From NCBI RefSeq assembly GCF_000299035.1, contig NZ_JH921518.1, forward strand, positions 904,439 through 968,438: DNA of 64,000 bases, written 5' to 3'. Below, piece after piece: positions 43,128-53,652 of this stretch. The DNA is from Bacillus bingmayongensis (GTDB taxonomy: Bacteria > Bacillota > Bacilli > Bacillales > Bacillaceae_G). A model generated the notes under the pieces. It worked only from the letters and a program-made list of their open reading frames with translations. It was not told where the DNA came from and made no database searches. Position 1 is the first letter of the stretch. Each line of letters opens with the position of its first letter. The translations under genes and the position numbers were made by a program.

Positions 43128-44549
43128 TTATTGCGCAATTAATTCCGTTTCATCTCTTTTTTCTAAATAAGACAACACACGCTTTACAGCCGCCTCACCT
43201 TGATCAATACAATCAGGAAGACCAGATCCAGCATAAGAACTACCTGCTAAATAAACACCCGGTAATTCTTGCTCCATAAATGTTGTTAGTTTTTTCATTC
43301 GCTCTTTATGTCCCACTGTATATTGCGGCATCGCATCTTTCCAGCGGCTTACAACAGTAAAGTCTGGATTTGCCTTAATATCCATTGTTTTTTGCAAATC
43401 TTCTAATATAAATTGAACAATTTCTTCGTCTGTTTGTTCCACGATTGCTTCATCACCAGGACGCCCAACGTAACAACGAAGCAATACTTTTCCTTCCGGC
43501 GTTGTATGCGGCCACTTCTTATGTGTCCACGTACATGCTGTAATAGAAAAATCACTATTGCGAGATACAACGAAGCCTGTACCATCAATATCACGCTGAA
43601 TCGATTCTTTCGGAAAAGCGAGTGTAACATTCGCAACTGATGTTGATGGAATATTGCGGAAGAAGCGGAAGTCTTTATACTGCGCAAACATAGCTGGCAA
43701 TACTTTATGAGACGCAGCAACCACAATGGAGTCCGCCTCAATTTCTTTTCCATTGCTCAGTGTAATTGTATAACCGTCGCCTATTTTTGCGACTTTTTCA
43801 ATACGAGTCCCCTTCACAACTGTTCCCGCATCGAGTCGCTCTTCTATCGTGTCCACAATAGATTGCAAACCTGTTTTTAATGTTAAAAAGATTCCTTTTA
43901 CTGCTGCATCTTTTGCTTTTTTCGGAGCCAAATTACGCATACCGAGTGAAATACTACGATATTTTTGCTCTACTTGATAAAATTGCGGGAATGTCGCCAT
44001 TAGACTCATTTGATCAATATCCCCTGCATAAATTCCAGATAACAATGGTTCGATTAAATTTTCAACCACTTCATTTCCTAAACGACGACGGAAAAACTCA
44101 CCAAGTGATTGATCAGAAACAGGCTTTGAACGTGGTAAGACAAAATCAAAACTTGCTCTTAATTTACCAATCGGAGAGAACAATCCTGAAAATAGAAACG
44201 GGGCAATTTGCGTTGGAATTCCCATCATTGATCCGCTCGGCATCTTATGTAATCGATTGTTCACTAGAACAAATGATTGACCAGTTGCATTGTTTACAAG
44301 CTCATCTCCCAGTCCAAGTTCTCTTGCTAGTCTAGCTGCACTCTCTTTTCTTTCTAAGAAAGAATCTGGACCACGCTCAATTGTAAACCCATTTTTTCGA
44401 ACGGTTTGAATTTTCCCTCCAAGCTTGCCCGATGCTTCTATTAACAATGTATCAATCGGTAATCCTTTTTCGCGAATTTCTTTTTGTAAGTAATACGCTG
44501 TTGTTAAACCTGTAATTCCACCACCGATGATAACAACTTTCTTTTTCAA
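43128..44549 (-). CDS. hemY: Coproporphyrinogen III / protoporphyrinogen oxidase
   Basis: 473-residue FAD enzyme. N-terminal dinucleotide fold VVIIGGGITGLTTAYYL (about 4-20) and the C-terminal FAD motif GVYLAGSSYAGSGLPDCIDQGEAAVK are present. In Firmicutes HemY (CgoX) oxidises coproporphyrinogen III to coproporphyrin III, which the following HemH loads with iron. Last gene of hemE-hemH-hemY (24-bp gap from hemH). In B. subtilis yhgD-yhgE follow it directly; here they are separated by a 10-kb accessory block. Confidence 0.94.
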   Translation of the reverse strand: MKKKVVIIGGGITGLTTAYYLQKEIREKGLPIDTLLIEASGKLGGKIQTVRKNGFTIERGPDSFLERKESAARLARELGLGDELVNNATGQSFVLVNNRLHKMPSGSMMGIPTQIAPFLFSGLFSPIGKLRASFDFVLPRSKPVSDQSLGEFFRRRLGNEVVENLIEPLLSGIYAGDIDQMSLMATFPQFYQVEQKYRSISLGMRNLAPKKAKDAAVKGIFLTLKTGLQSIVDTIEERLDAGTVVKGTRIEKVAKIGDGYTITLSNGKEIEADSIVVAASHKVLPAMFAQYKDFRFFRNIPSTSVANVTLAFPKESIQRDIDGTGFVVSRNSDFSITACTWTHKKWPHTTPEGKVLLRCYVGRPGDEAIVEQTDEEIVQFILEDLQKTMDIKANPDFTVVSRWKDAMPQYTVGHKERMKKLTTFMEQELPGVYLAGSSYAGSGLPDCIDQGEAAVKRVLSYLEKRDETELIAQ

Positions 44550-44573
44550 AAAGGCTCCTCCTCTCCTATGGTC

Positions 44574-45509
44574 TTACGAAACTTCTGTTTGTTTCTTTAA
44601 CACGACATCTGCTAAACAAGAAATAAATGCATCTGATGCATTTGGCATCTCTGGACGATAATACTTCGCTCCAATTTCTTCTGTAACGATTTTACATTCA
44701 ATATCGTTGTCATATAACACTTCTAAATGTTCAGCTACAAATCCAACCGGTGCATATACAAATGAAGTGTAACCATATTTTTCGTTTAATTCTCTCGTTA
44801 AATCTTGTACGTCTGGCCCAATCCATGGATCCGGTGTATTGCCGGCACTTTGCCAACCAACCGCATAATTTCGAACTTCCGCACCTCTTGCGATATAATC
44901 AGCTGTTTCATTTAACTGTTCTGGATAAGGATCACCTAAAGCAATGATTTTTTCTGGTAAACTATGCGCAGATACAATTAAAACTGCTTTTTCGCGTTCT
45001 TCTTCTGACATAGTACTATATACTTTTTTCACTTCATCTACCCAGTACTGGATAAACTTCGGCTCTTTATACCAACTATCAATCCCATGAATAGTTAAGT
45101 TTCCAAGCTTACTTGCTTCTTCTTGTGCTCTGCCGACATATGATTTTACGCTGAACGTAGAATAATGCGGAGCAAGAACAAGGGCGATTGCCTCTTCAAT
45201 CCCATCGTTATGCATAGCTTGTACAGCATCCTCAATGAAAGGTTCAATATGTTTTAAACCAAGATACATGTGGAATTCCACATGATCTTGTATTTCGTTT
45301 AAACGTTGTTCTAACTTTTTCGCTTGTTCTAATGTAATTGTAGCTAAAGGAGAAATACCACCAATCGCACGGTAACGTTCCGCCAAGTCCTCTAACATTT
45401 CTGGACTTGGCTTTCGCCCTCTTCGAATATGCGTATAGTACCGTTCAATATCTTCTTCTTTATATGGTGTTCCGTATGCCATTACAAGCAAACCAATTTT
45501 CTTTTTCAT
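44574..45509 (-). CDS. hemH: Coproporphyrin III ferrochelatase
   Basis: 311 residues, class I chelatase: [11 protein letters not shown] start, catalytic His in [13 protein letters not shown] (about 184) and Glu in [15 protein letters not shown] (about 264). It inserts ferrous iron into coproporphyrin III to give coprohaem. Cytoplasmic, monomeric. Second gene of the hem operon (14 bp after hemE). SD AAGGAGAATAGGTGT. Confidence 0.95.
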   Translation of the reverse strand: MKKKIGLLVMAYGTPYKEEDIERYYTHIRRGRKPSPEMLEDLAERYRAIGGISPLATITLEQAKKLEQRLNEIQDHVEFHMYLGLKHIEPFIEDAVQAMHNDGIEEAIALVLAPHYSTFSVKSYVGRAQEEASKLGNLTIHGIDSWYKEPKFIQYWVDEVKKVYSTMSEEEREKAVLIVSAHSLPEKIIALGDPYPEQLNETADYIARGAEVRNYAVGWQSAGNTPDPWIGPDVQDLTRELNEKYGYTSFVYAPVGFVAEHLEVLYDNDIECKIVTEEIGAKYYRPEMPNASDAFISCLADVVLKKQTEVS

Positions 45510-45523
45510 ACACCTATTCTCCT

Positions 45524-46570
45524 TTACTTCGCTAACTGTCCTTTAGAATACTCATGAATAAATGCCGTCAAGCGCTTTAATGTGTCTGGATTTACTTCTG
45601 GGAATACACCGTGACCTAAGTTAAATACATAACCTGGCTGCTTCATTCCTTGGTCAAGAATTGCTTTTACATGTTCCTTGGTAACATCCCATGGCGCAAG
45701 TAAGAAAGAAGGATCCATATTGCCTTGTACTGCTTTATGAATACCGCGTCCGCGCGCTTCTTCAATTGACAGGCGCCAGTCAAGTCCTACTACATCAAGA
45801 GGCAATTCATTCCATTCATTTGCTAAATGTCCTGCTCCAACGCCGTGCATAATCATCGGTACGTTCATCGTGCGAACTTCCGTGAAAATACGCTCCATTG
45901 CAGGTTTAATAAATATACGGTAATCTGCTACATTCACCGTTCCAACCCAAGAATCAAAGACTTGTACTGCTTTTGCTCCTGCTTTGATCTGTGCCTTCAA
46001 ATATGTAATTACCATATCTGCAAGCTTATCCATTAACGCAAACCAAGCTTTCGGCTCTGCATACATAAATGCTTTTGTTTTATGATAGTTACGAGAAGGC
46101 CCTCCTTCAATCATGTAACTCGCTAATGTAAATGGTGCCCCCGAAAAACCAATTAGCGGAACATCTAACATCTCGTTTGTTAATAAGCGAATTGTATCTA
46201 ATATGTATGGAACATCCTCTTCCGGATGAATTTCACCAAGCTTCTCTACGTCTTGTAAAGAACGAATTGGGTTATCAATAACCGGTCCAATACCCGATTT
46301 AATTTCTACATCAACACCAATTGCTGGAAGCGGTGACATAATATCTTTATAAAGAATCGCCGCGTCTACATTATATTGATCAACTGGAAGCTTTGTAACA
46401 TACGCACATAGCTCCGGGTTATGTGTAATTTCAAATAGAGAATACTTCTCTTTTATCTTTCTATATTCAGGCTGTGAACGACCTGCTTGCCTCATATACC
46501 ATGCTGGTACATATTCTGTTTTTTCCCCTCTACATGCTTTTAAAAATGTCTCATTTATATTTCTTACCAA
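45524..46570 (-). CDS. hemE: Uroporphyrinogen decarboxylase
   Basis: 348 residues from TTG 46570 (SD AAGGGAG 8 bases upstream), which gives the usual MVRNINETF start. An in-frame ATG at 46594 would add eight unusual residues and lacks an SD. Signature [16 protein letters not shown] (about 23) and the [16 protein letters not shown] block (about 138) are present. It decarboxylates uroporphyrinogen III to coproporphyrinogen III. First gene of hemEHY. Confidence 0.95.
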   Translation of the reverse strand: MVRNINETFLKACRGEKTEYVPAWYMRQAGRSQPEYRKIKEKYSLFEITHNPELCAYVTKLPVDQYNVDAAILYKDIMSPLPAIGVDVEIKSGIGPVIDNPIRSLQDVEKLGEIHPEEDVPYILDTIRLLTNEMLDVPLIGFSGAPFTLASYMIEGGPSRNYHKTKAFMYAEPKAWFALMDKLADMVITYLKAQIKAGAKAVQVFDSWVGTVNVADYRIFIKPAMERIFTEVRTMNVPMIMHGVGAGHLANEWNELPLDVVGLDWRLSIEEARGRGIHKAVQGNMDPSFLLAPWDVTKEHVKAILDQGMKQPGYVFNLGHGVFPEVNPDTLKRLTAFIHEYSKGQLAK

Positions 46571-46752
46571 GACCCTTGCTCCCTTCCTTACCAATGCTTC
46601 TAACGAATCCTATCCGATATTTATCTTTTTTTACTATACAGCTTGTAAAAACAAAATGCATACCATTATGTACGTTGTTCATGAAATTGACACAAACGTT
46701 CGTAAAATCGCTTGTTATTTTCGCAACATTCTTATTATATCATAAGCAAAAA

Positions 46753-48870
46753 CTACGGTTTAGCTACTTTTGTCTTTTCACCTTCTCGATTTGTTTGTGG
46801 ATTATACGGAACAACATAAAAGCTTGGTTTAGCGAATATATTAGTAAACTTTTCTTCATACTCACCAGTACCTTTTACTGTTCCAACATGAGTATGGATT
46901 CCGTTCTCAACCTTATAGATGCGATATATAACCCTTTTATCTTGAAGTGGTTTCCAGCTCAATTTCGTAGTAAATAAACCAAATGGATTAAAGGATAATT
47001 TCGCCTCTATATTTTCAATTTTACTTAGATGAATTGGTCTCCCAATTGTCTCGACACCTTTTGGCTGCTTAAACTTCGTTTTATCTTGTACATTCGCTTT
47101 CGTTAAAATCTTTTTAAACAATTCTGTTGCAGACGCACTTCCATCTTGTAATTGATGTTCTTTATCCGTACGATCATATCCGATCCATACCGCGCCTACT
47201 AAACTTGGAGTATATCCAACAAACCAAACATCCCTAGCACCTTCACTTTGATTAGGGAGTGACGTTGTACCTGTTTTCCCTGCTAGTGCGCCTTTATATT
47301 CTCCCGTTTTTGCTGTTCCTTCTTTTACAACCCCTTCTAACATTTTTGTCATATACCATGCTGTTTGTTTTGAAAAAACTTTCGTTTCGCTTTTAGGTGA
47401 TTCGCCAATCACCTTTCCGTGTCGATCGAGTACCTTTTCAATCACATGTGGCTCAATAATTTTTCCATTCGCTAAGAACGCACGGTACATCTTTACAAGT
47501 TCAAATGGAGAGACTCCGTCTTTCAGTCCACCAAGTGCCGTACTTAAACCAGCATCTGCAATATGAATATTTCCCTTCTCTAAATATTGCTTTCCCTCTT
47601 CTACTCCCATTTCATGCAATAAAGATACAGCTGGTACATTCGACGATTCTAAGAGCGCATCATACATCGTTACTTCTTTTGAATACCGATGATTATAATT
47701 TCGTGGTTCATACCCTTCAAAAGAGACTCGCTCATTTGTTAATAAAGAATACGGATTATATTTTTTCGTTTCTAGCGCTGGTGCATACACAATGAGCGGC
47801 TTTAAAACAGACCCTGGCTGCCTTTTCGCAAACACTCTATTAAATCCTCTTGGCACATACTCTCGTCCGCCAATTGCTGCTTTAATTCCTCCCGTCGCAT
47901 TATCCATTAATAAAAAGGCCCCTTGTGCCCCGTCCTCTTTACCTGGAAAATTCCGCGCATCTTGAAATTGATCATAGGCTACTTTTTGAATTTTTTCATC
48001 CAGCGAGACAACAAATGTATAACCTCCGCGCAGAACTTCCTGATGTGACAGTCCGTATAAACGTGCCGCCTCTTCTACTACCATATCTACATAGGGCATA
48101 TAAGCTAGTTCTCGCTCATCTAAATTTTTATAAAGCGCGATTGTTTTCCCTTGATAGCGAACGCTTTCCTCCGCTGATACATAGCCTTGTTTATGCATAA
48201 GCGACAATACTAAATCACGGCGTTCCTTGCTTTTTTCTGGATATAAAAAGGGCGAATATCCATTTGGTGCTTTCGGAAGCCCCGCAAGCATCGCGCCTTC
48301 TTCAACTGTCAACTGTTCTACATCTTTATTAAAATACAATTTTGCCGCCGCCTGAATTCCGTAGGCACCATGACCGAAATAAATATGATTCATATACATT
48401 TCAAGAAGCTGCTCTTTCGTGTATTTTTGTTCTAACTGGAGTGCTATCGCTACTTCTTTTAATTTACGTGTAAACGTTTTTTCATGAGTTAAAAAAACAT
48501 TCTTGACGAGTTGTTGCGTAATGGTACTACCGCCCTCAGCTTTTTCTCTCGCTAAAATATCTTTATACAATGCCCGAAATACAGAAGGGTAGTCAATTCC
48601 ATGATGGTCATAAAACCGCGCGTCCTCTACAGCGATAAATGCTTGCTGCACATGTTTCGGAATTTGTTCAATCGGTACAAGATCTCTATTTTCTACATAT
48701 AGTTTTGTAATCTCTTTCCCTCGCTGATCAACGATACGTGATGAAGAGTGGAAAACCAGTTTTTTTTCATCCATCATATAACTACCAGCTAACACAATGA
48801 GTTTATAGAGTACAATCGCAACTACAAACACTGCCACGCCGCTTATTAAGGTCCACTTTATTTTCTTCAT
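46753..48870 (-). CDS. pbpF: Class A penicillin-binding protein
   Basis: 705 residues: N-terminal membrane anchor (about 8-30), glycosyltransferase 51 domain (about 60-235, with VEDARFYDHHGID and GGSTITQQLVKN) and transpeptidase domain (about 300-600) with Ser354 in PGSVLKP, SSN and KTGTT. It polymerises and cross-links peptidoglycan outside the membrane. A C-terminal fibronectin-like tail (about 625-700) ends the protein. Position next to hemE and hmoB matches pbpF of B. subtilis, where it acts in vegetative and spore wall synthesis. Confidence 0.93.
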   Translation of the reverse strand: MKKIKWTLISGVAVFVVAIVLYKLIVLAGSYMMDEKKLVFHSSSRIVDQRGKEITKLYVENRDLVPIEQIPKHVQQAFIAVEDARFYDHHGIDYPSVFRALYKDILAREKAEGGSTITQQLVKNVFLTHEKTFTRKLKEVAIALQLEQKYTKEQLLEMYMNHIYFGHGAYGIQAAAKLYFNKDVEQLTVEEGAMLAGLPKAPNGYSPFLYPEKSKERRDLVLSLMHKQGYVSAEESVRYQGKTIALYKNLDERELAYMPYVDMVVEEAARLYGLSHQEVLRGGYTFVVSLDEKIQKVAYDQFQDARNFPGKEDGAQGAFLLMDNATGGIKAAIGGREYVPRGFNRVFAKRQPGSVLKPLIVYAPALETKKYNPYSLLTNERVSFEGYEPRNYNHRYSKEVTMYDALLESSNVPAVSLLHEMGVEEGKQYLEKGNIHIADAGLSTALGGLKDGVSPFELVKMYRAFLANGKIIEPHVIEKVLDRHGKVIGESPKSETKVFSKQTAWYMTKMLEGVVKEGTAKTGEYKGALAGKTGTTSLPNQSEGARDVWFVGYTPSLVGAVWIGYDRTDKEHQLQDGSASATELFKKILTKANVQDKTKFKQPKGVETIGRPIHLSKIENIEAKLSFNPFGLFTTKLSWKPLQDKRVIYRIYKVENGIHTHVGTVKGTGEYEEKFTNIFAKPSFYVVPYNPQTNREGEKTKVAKP

Positions 48871-48912
48871 ACATCGTCCTTCTTTCCAAATGATGGTACA
48901 TTTATTATTTGA

Positions 48913-49479
<567 letters not shown>

Positions 49480-49483
49480 AAAA

Positions 49484-49637
49484 GGAAACGCTAAATATGT
49501 CAGCAACTCTTGCACATCCTTTTTCTTCATAAGCGGATGCAAGAGGACATTCATATTATTGGTGTCTATGCTTTGAATGACTTCCACTTTATTTAAGGCT
49601 CTGTTAGTGATAAGTGTTGATTTTTCATCAAATTCAA
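49484..49637 (-). pseudogene. Remnant of a ydbT-like PH-domain gene (3' end)
   Basis: A frame on the minus strand reads FEFDEKSTLITNRALNKVEV, then IQSIDTNNMNVLLHPLMKKK and DVQELLTYLAF before a stop. It clearly resembles the segment VHVEVIQNHEKGEENVILHP and following DRVAELLAHLQLPY of the intact YdbT at 53653-55071. The rest of the gene is absent. With the ydbS remnant at 50690-50838 it marks a decayed second ydbS-ydbT locus. Confidence 0.75.
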
Positions 49638-49667
49638 AAAGACCAGTCAATATCTACTGACTGGTCT
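49636..49667 (-). terminator. Terminator of the AraC-type gene
   Basis: GACCAGTCA (49641-49649) with TGACTGGTC (49658-49666), preceded by AAAAA on the plus strand (T5 on the minus strand). Confidence 0.88.
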
Positions 49668-49717
49668 AATATGGTAAATGAAGATTTAACGGAATAACAC
49701 TTCTGTAAATATAATAA

Positions 49718-50596
49718 TCATCCAAGTTTATCGCTAACTTTTTTCTTTACTGGCATCCAAATTTCGCTATATACATTTTCCGATGTACCATTGTGCTTTG
49801 TAAAAGAAATTCCAGGTATATCTGCTACTTCATAATCTGAAGAAGGCAACCATTCAGAATAAATTTTTGCGGTAGTTTCTTGAAGCGTAGCAGGAAATGG
49901 TCCTTGATTAGGGAAAATTGCCCATAAACTTTCTTCAATAGAAATTTGCTCTAAATCATCGAATGGATTTTCTTTTGTAGTTGCAAAACCAATCATATGA
50001 GTTAAGTAGCCTTTTTCTTCCAAGAAACCATCATCAAAATCATAAGATACATTCAAGACTTGATGAGGATATAAATCAGCTAATTGATGCATTTCATTTC
50101 TTTGTTGTTCGGTAATTGACTGGGCTAGTTCTAAGATAGCATTATTTTCACCTTCGAATTGAATTGGCACTCTTTTCGATACACCTACTATATTAAACTT
50201 CTCTTTTTTTTCAATTTTGAATTCCATAGATATTCCTCCTCTTATATCTATAAAGAATGAAAATTTGGGAAATGATTTTTGGATTTTGTTTTTAGTTACT
50301 TCTGAAGGTAAAAAACCACTCCATTCACGAAAGGCTCTTGAAAATCCTTCTATAGATCGATAGCCATATTTATAGGCAATATCTGTAACTTTTGCTCCGT
50401 TTATTAATTCAACATTCGCAACTGATAATCTCCTATTTTTGATATACTCATTCAATGACATTCCAGCCATATACGAAAACATTCTTTTAAAATGATAATC
50501 AGATAGTCCTACAATTTTTGATATATCTTTTCCAGAGATTTCTTCCGTTAAATGTGTTTCGATGTAATCCATTAAATTATTGAATTCTTGTAACAT
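49718..50596 (-). CDS. AraC-family regulator with GyrI-like effector domain
   Basis: 292 residues. AraC helix-turn-helix pair (about 8-105: ISKIVGLSDYHFKRMFSYMAG and KYGYRSIEGFSRAFREWSG), then a GyrI-like effector-binding domain (about 123-290) opening MEFKIEKKEKFNIVGVSKR. Paralogous to the protein at 17346-18254. SD AAAGGAGGGAAATGA. It sits between remnants of a ydbS-ydbT pair, so it may have arrived by replacement. No efflux gene is adjacent; target unknown. Confidence 0.9.
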   Translation of the reverse strand: MLQEFNNLMDYIETHLTEEISGKDISKIVGLSDYHFKRMFSYMAGMSLNEYIKNRRLSVANVELINGAKVTDIAYKYGYRSIEGFSRAFREWSGFLPSEVTKNKIQKSFPKFSFFIDIRGGISMEFKIEKKEKFNIVGVSKRVPIQFEGENNAILELAQSITEQQRNEMHQLADLYPHQVLNVSYDFDDGFLEEKGYLTHMIGFATTKENPFDDLEQISIEESLWAIFPNQGPFPATLQETTAKIYSEWLPSSDYEVADIPGISFTKHNGTSENVYSEIWMPVKKKVSDKLG

Positions 50597-50689
50597 TCAT
50601 TTCCCTCCTTTACAAATACATATTATCGTTAAAATTTATTATTTACTCGATATTTTTTATACGGAATTTATCGAAACTTGTCTTCCATG

Positions 50690-50838
50690 ACGTAATTTCG
50701 GAAAGATAAAATAATCTAGCGGCGTATATATAATCGTCGCAACGACAATTACGCCGAAAAGCCACCCCCACCAATTAAAGCATGAATCTTCCACACTTTG
50801 ATCATATTCGGATGAATTTCATTTTCTAATGGCTGCAT
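50690..50838 (-). pseudogene. Remnant of a ydbS-like gene (5' end)
   Basis: From ATG 50838 (same SD context GGAGTGATGAAATGCAGCC as the intact ydbS) the minus strand reads MQPLENEIHPNMIKVW, as in ydbS MQPLEKEIHPDMVKVW. It then jumps frame after an internal deletion to NWWGWLFGVIVVATIIYTPL and DYFIFPKLR, matching NWWEWLFYVLIGLTVVYTPF. Clearly a degraded paralogue of the gene at 55055-55531. Confidence 0.85.
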
Positions 50839-50849
50839 TTCATCACTCC

Positions 50850-51100
50850 AAATTTAGAAATCTATGAAATATGTATACTATTTACCTTTCATTGCAATAT
50901 GCCATAATCATACAAAACGCAATAACACAAAACAAGGTGAAATAAACAGTTTTTGTAAAAATTCAGATTGTTATTTTCTTAATATGTAGAATACAACCAA
51001 AATATAATTCGAAAGAATGTTGTATTTTTTATGTGCTTCTTAACGAATTATTTTTTTACATTGATGTTGGAACAATAATGGTGTATGACGCATAGTATAA
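50850..51100. other. Intergenic region upstream of the PadR gene
   Basis: AT-rich, about 250 bp; nothing beyond the promoter area of the PadR gene could be identified. Confidence 0.35.
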
Positions 51101-51108
51101 AACATATA

Positions 51109-51123
51109 CTGTATAACATACAG
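51109..51123. promoter_or_regulatory. Likely PadR operator
   Basis: Perfect palindrome CTGTATAACATACAG just upstream of the PadR gene start; position fits autorepression. Confidence 0.6.
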
Positions 51124-51142
51124 CAAGGAAAGAGGTGGATGA

Positions 51143-51490
51143 ATGAGTACTTTATTGAATTCATTAACAACAGAGCTTAGGAGAGGAACTTTGACGTTAG
51201 CTGTTTTAAGTCAATTACGAAAGCCCCAGTACGGATATTCACTTGTTCAATTGTTGGAACAGTCAGGCATTAACATTGATCAAAGTACTTTATATCCATT
51301 GCTACGCCGCCTAGAAAAACAAGAGTTAGTAACAGGTAGTTGGGATACATCTGAGAGTAGACCGCGTAAGTACTATGTTCTAAGTGAATATGGTTTAGAG
51401 ATATTTTTACAGTTAAAAAGGGAATGGATGGACAATTCTAAAAAACTATTAGAGGTGTTAAAAGGGGAGGAAGATGATGAATCTGATTGA
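51143..51490 (+). CDS. PadR-family transcriptional regulator
   Basis: 115-residue winged-helix protein: LTLAVLSQLRKPQYGYSLVQLLEQSGINIDQSTLYPLLRRLEKQELV, a typical PadR DNA-binding domain, with a short C-terminal helix. SD AGAGGTGGATGA. It overlaps the next gene (HAAS-domain membrane protein) by about 14 bp. PadR-HAAS pairs are frequent in Firmicutes, with the HAAS protein acting as signalling or transport partner. Confidence 0.92.
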   Translation: MSTLLNSLTTELRRGTLTLAVLSQLRKPQYGYSLVQLLEQSGINIDQSTLYPLLRRLEKQELVTGSWDTSESRPRKYYVLSEYGLEIFLQLKREWMDNSKKLLEVLKGEEDDESD

Positions 51491-52475
51491 TATTTATATA
51501 CAAGAAGTGACTCGAAGACTGCCTGAAAAAAATCGTGAAGATATAGCTCTCGAATTAAGGTCAACCATTGAGGATATGTTACTTGATAATTACAGTGAAG
51601 AAAATATAAAAGTGGTCCTTGAAACATTAGGGAATCCCGCTATATTAGCTAGTAAATACCGCGATCGACCCATGCATCTTATTGGTCCTCACTATTTCGA
51701 GACATATGTTACGTTATTAAAAATGATTTTACCAATTGCTGCTACTATTTCTCTAATCTCGCTCATTGCCAAATATTTTATAGGGTATCATGGCGAAGAA
51801 GCAGTCATTAATGTGGTTTTTGATATTATTGGTTTTGGTATATGGAGCATCGTTGAAGTAGGTATGCAAGTCTTTTTCTGGCTGACACTTGTTTTCGCGC
51901 TTATAGAACGGGTCGATCATTCAAAAACAAGTTACCCATTCACAACAAGGTTTACCAAATGGACTGCGGACGATTTAAAAAATATATCTTATATTCCTAA
52001 GAAAAAAGCTATTACGAAGTGTGAAGTATTCGGAAGCTTATTATGGACTGCTATTTGGGCAACAGTGTATTTTTACGCAAATCATCTTGTGGGTATGTAT
52101 AGAGGTAGTACACATGGACTCGACTTTGTAACCTCAGCTTTTAATCAGGATGTATTGCTTCAATATTGGCCACTCGTTCTTGTTGTAATCGTTTTGGAAA
52201 TCGCATTGTCTATTTATAAATTAATGAAGAGGCAATGGACAAAAGGCATCGCAATATTTAATACAGCTCTCCAGCTTATTGGAACCATTGTATTCATTGT
52301 GATTGTAACGAATCCAAATGTAATGAACCAAGATTTTATTACGTATACAGCTGATCTATTCTCTATTACTACTAAACAATTTGAATCATGGATAGTTGGC
52401 GGTGGAATTTTCATCTTTCTATTATCTGCAGCAATCAATGTATTTGATGGTATCCGCAAGGCTAAAGTTCATTAA
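51477..52475 (+). CDS. HAAS (DUF1700-like) domain membrane protein
   Basis: 332 residues from the second of two adjacent ATGs (51477; the first, 51474, is only three bases from the GGGGAGG SD). N-terminal HAAS domain (about 1-75: EVTRRLPEKNREDIALELRSTIEDML ... ETLGNPAILASKYRDRP), then seven or so membrane helices. HAAS domains link PadR regulators with membrane partners. The start overlaps the PadR gene, so they are translationally coupled. Transported or sensed molecule unknown. Confidence 0.85.
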   Translation: MNLIDIYIQEVTRRLPEKNREDIALELRSTIEDMLLDNYSEENIKVVLETLGNPAILASKYRDRPMHLIGPHYFETYVTLLKMILPIAATISLISLIAKYFIGYHGEEAVINVVFDIIGFGIWSIVEVGMQVFFWLTLVFALIERVDHSKTSYPFTTRFTKWTADDLKNISYIPKKKAITKCEVFGSLLWTAIWATVYFYANHLVGMYRGSTHGLDFVTSAFNQDVLLQYWPLVLVVIVLEIALSIYKLMKRQWTKGIAIFNTALQLIGTIVFIVIVTNPNVMNQDFITYTADLFSITTKQFESWIVGGGIFIFLLSAAINVFDGIRKAKVH

Positions 52476-52556
52476 TAAAGTGAAACTTTAATCGGTGGGG
52501 TTTTTCTCCATCCCCACTGATTATTAGCCCTCACCAATCGGGCTTTTACGGGCAGT
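52476..52556 (+). repeat. bcr-type repeat, partial copy
   Basis: About 80 bp, inverted relative to and matching the right half of the element at 19935-20150: the GTGGGG...CCCCAC hairpin, ATTATTAGCCCTCACCAATCGGGCTTTTACGGGC. The left half is missing. Confidence 0.7.
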
Positions 52557-52570
52557 AATAAATGAAAAGA

Positions 52571-52612
52571 AAACCATTATGTATACATCACCAGTAAACA
52601 TAATGGTGTTTA
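52571..52612 (+). terminator. Hairpin after the HAAS gene
   Basis: AAACCATTATGT (52571-52582) pairs with ACATAATGGTGTT after a 16-base loop; possible terminator. Confidence 0.5.
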
Positions 52613-52633
52613 TCGAAAGACAACTATAACAAA

Positions 52634-52667
52634 AAGAACAGCTGTTTACTCCTAGACAGCTGTTCTT
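52634..52667 (-). terminator. Terminator of the XRE gene
   Basis: AAGAACAGCTGT (52634-52645) with ACAGCTGTTCTT (52656-52667), A-run on the plus strand before it; downstream of the minus-strand gene ending at 52701. Confidence 0.82.
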
Positions 52668-52700
52668 CTGGCTCCACCAAATAGCAAGAAGCATTGAGTA

Positions 52701-52922
52701 TTATTCTTGAGTGTCTTCGTCACATTTATACTCTAAAATATCTCCAGGCTGACATTCTAAAGCTTTACAAATCGCCTCTAATGTGGAGAATCGAATCGCT
52801 TTTGCCTTTCCGTTCTTCAATATAGAAAGATTCGCCATGGTAATTCCAACCTTCTCCGAAAGTTCTGTGACGCTCATTTTCCTTTTAGCCAACATTACAT
52901 CAAGATTGATTATTATTGCCAT
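52701..52922 (-). CDS. XRE-family small regulator (YozG-like)
   Basis: 73-residue Cro/CI helix-turn-helix protein: MLAKRKMSVTELSEKVGITMANLSILKNGKAKAIRFSTLEAICKALECQPGDIL. Just the domain plus an acidic tail. It follows a DUF2975 membrane protein gene by 9 bp. In B. subtilis YoaS (DUF2975) and YozG form the same pair, function unknown. Probably binds a site near 53467-53483. Confidence 0.92.
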   Translation of the reverse strand: MAIIINLDVMLAKRKMSVTELSEKVGITMANLSILKNGKAKAIRFSTLEAICKALECQPGDILEYKCDEDTQE

Positions 52923-52931
52923 ATTATCACC

Positions 52932-53411
52932 TCAGATCGTTAAATCATTTTCTGATTTAATATCAATAGCTTCTTGTAAAAGCTTTTGAAGAACAGCTGC
53001 AAAGGTTGCAATGACACTTGAAGCAAACGTACCTATTAACCCCAACATAATAATACCTGCTCTGTCACCCTCAATAAAGAAAATGACAAATAGAATCCCT
53101 AATACAATGAAGATACTGATTGTGATTGCACAGTATTTTATATACTTCAAAGCCCTTACAGATAATTCCGAGAAAGCTTTGCATTTATCTATATAGATTA
53201 ACAGTTTAAATGCTTGATATAACGCAATAAAAAGTGGAATAGACAATACATATGTACATACTAAAAATGGATATTGTAAGTACGAAGTCTCTGGATTCGC
53301 TGACGCATCTCTACTGGCTATCTCAGGTACAGCAAATATACACAAAGCAAGTACTGCGATGCCAATAATAAGAAGGACTACCTTTAAGAAAGTTGTCGAT
53401 CCTCGTTTCAT
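52932..53411 (-). CDS. DUF2975 membrane protein (YoaS-like)
   Basis: 159 residues with four membrane helices (about 10-28, 48-70, 93-115 and 120-140), DUF2975 pattern FLKVVLLIIGIAVLALCIF ... YLQYPFLVCTYVLSIPLFIALYQAFKLLIYID and IKSENDLTI end. The conserved pairing with a small XRE regulator suggests a membrane-associated partner of a regulator. Function unknown. SD AATGAGGTGTTATT. Confidence 0.88.
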   Translation of the reverse strand: MKRGSTTFLKVVLLIIGIAVLALCIFAVPEIASRDASANPETSYLQYPFLVCTYVLSIPLFIALYQAFKLLIYIDKCKAFSELSVRALKYIKYCAITISIFIVLGILFVIFFIEGDRAGIIMLGLIGTFASSVIATFAAVLQKLLQEAIDIKSENDLTI

Positions 53412-53466
53412 AATAACACCTCATTTGTTCGTTAATTAATTTATTGATTTCAATTTAACACATAAT

Positions 53467-53483
53467 TTATTGTTTTACAATAA
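53467..53483. promoter_or_regulatory. Candidate XRE operator
   Basis: TTATTGTTTTACAATAA, perfect palindrome (TTATTGT/ACAATAA) 56 bp upstream of the DUF2975 gene; related TTATTG half-sites follow nearby (53489, 53509). Confidence 0.55.
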
Positions 53484-53652
53484 AACATTATTGTTTTTCA
53501 TCTCTTTTTTATTGTTAATAATTAACTTTTTATTTTATGCAAAGATAAAAAGCATTCCTTCTTACAAAGAAATGCTCTATAACTTTAAACTGTAGATTTA
53601 AAATGAAGTCGAGAAGTTTTTAAAAAAGTTTGTCTTTTTTCAATTTTGGTTT

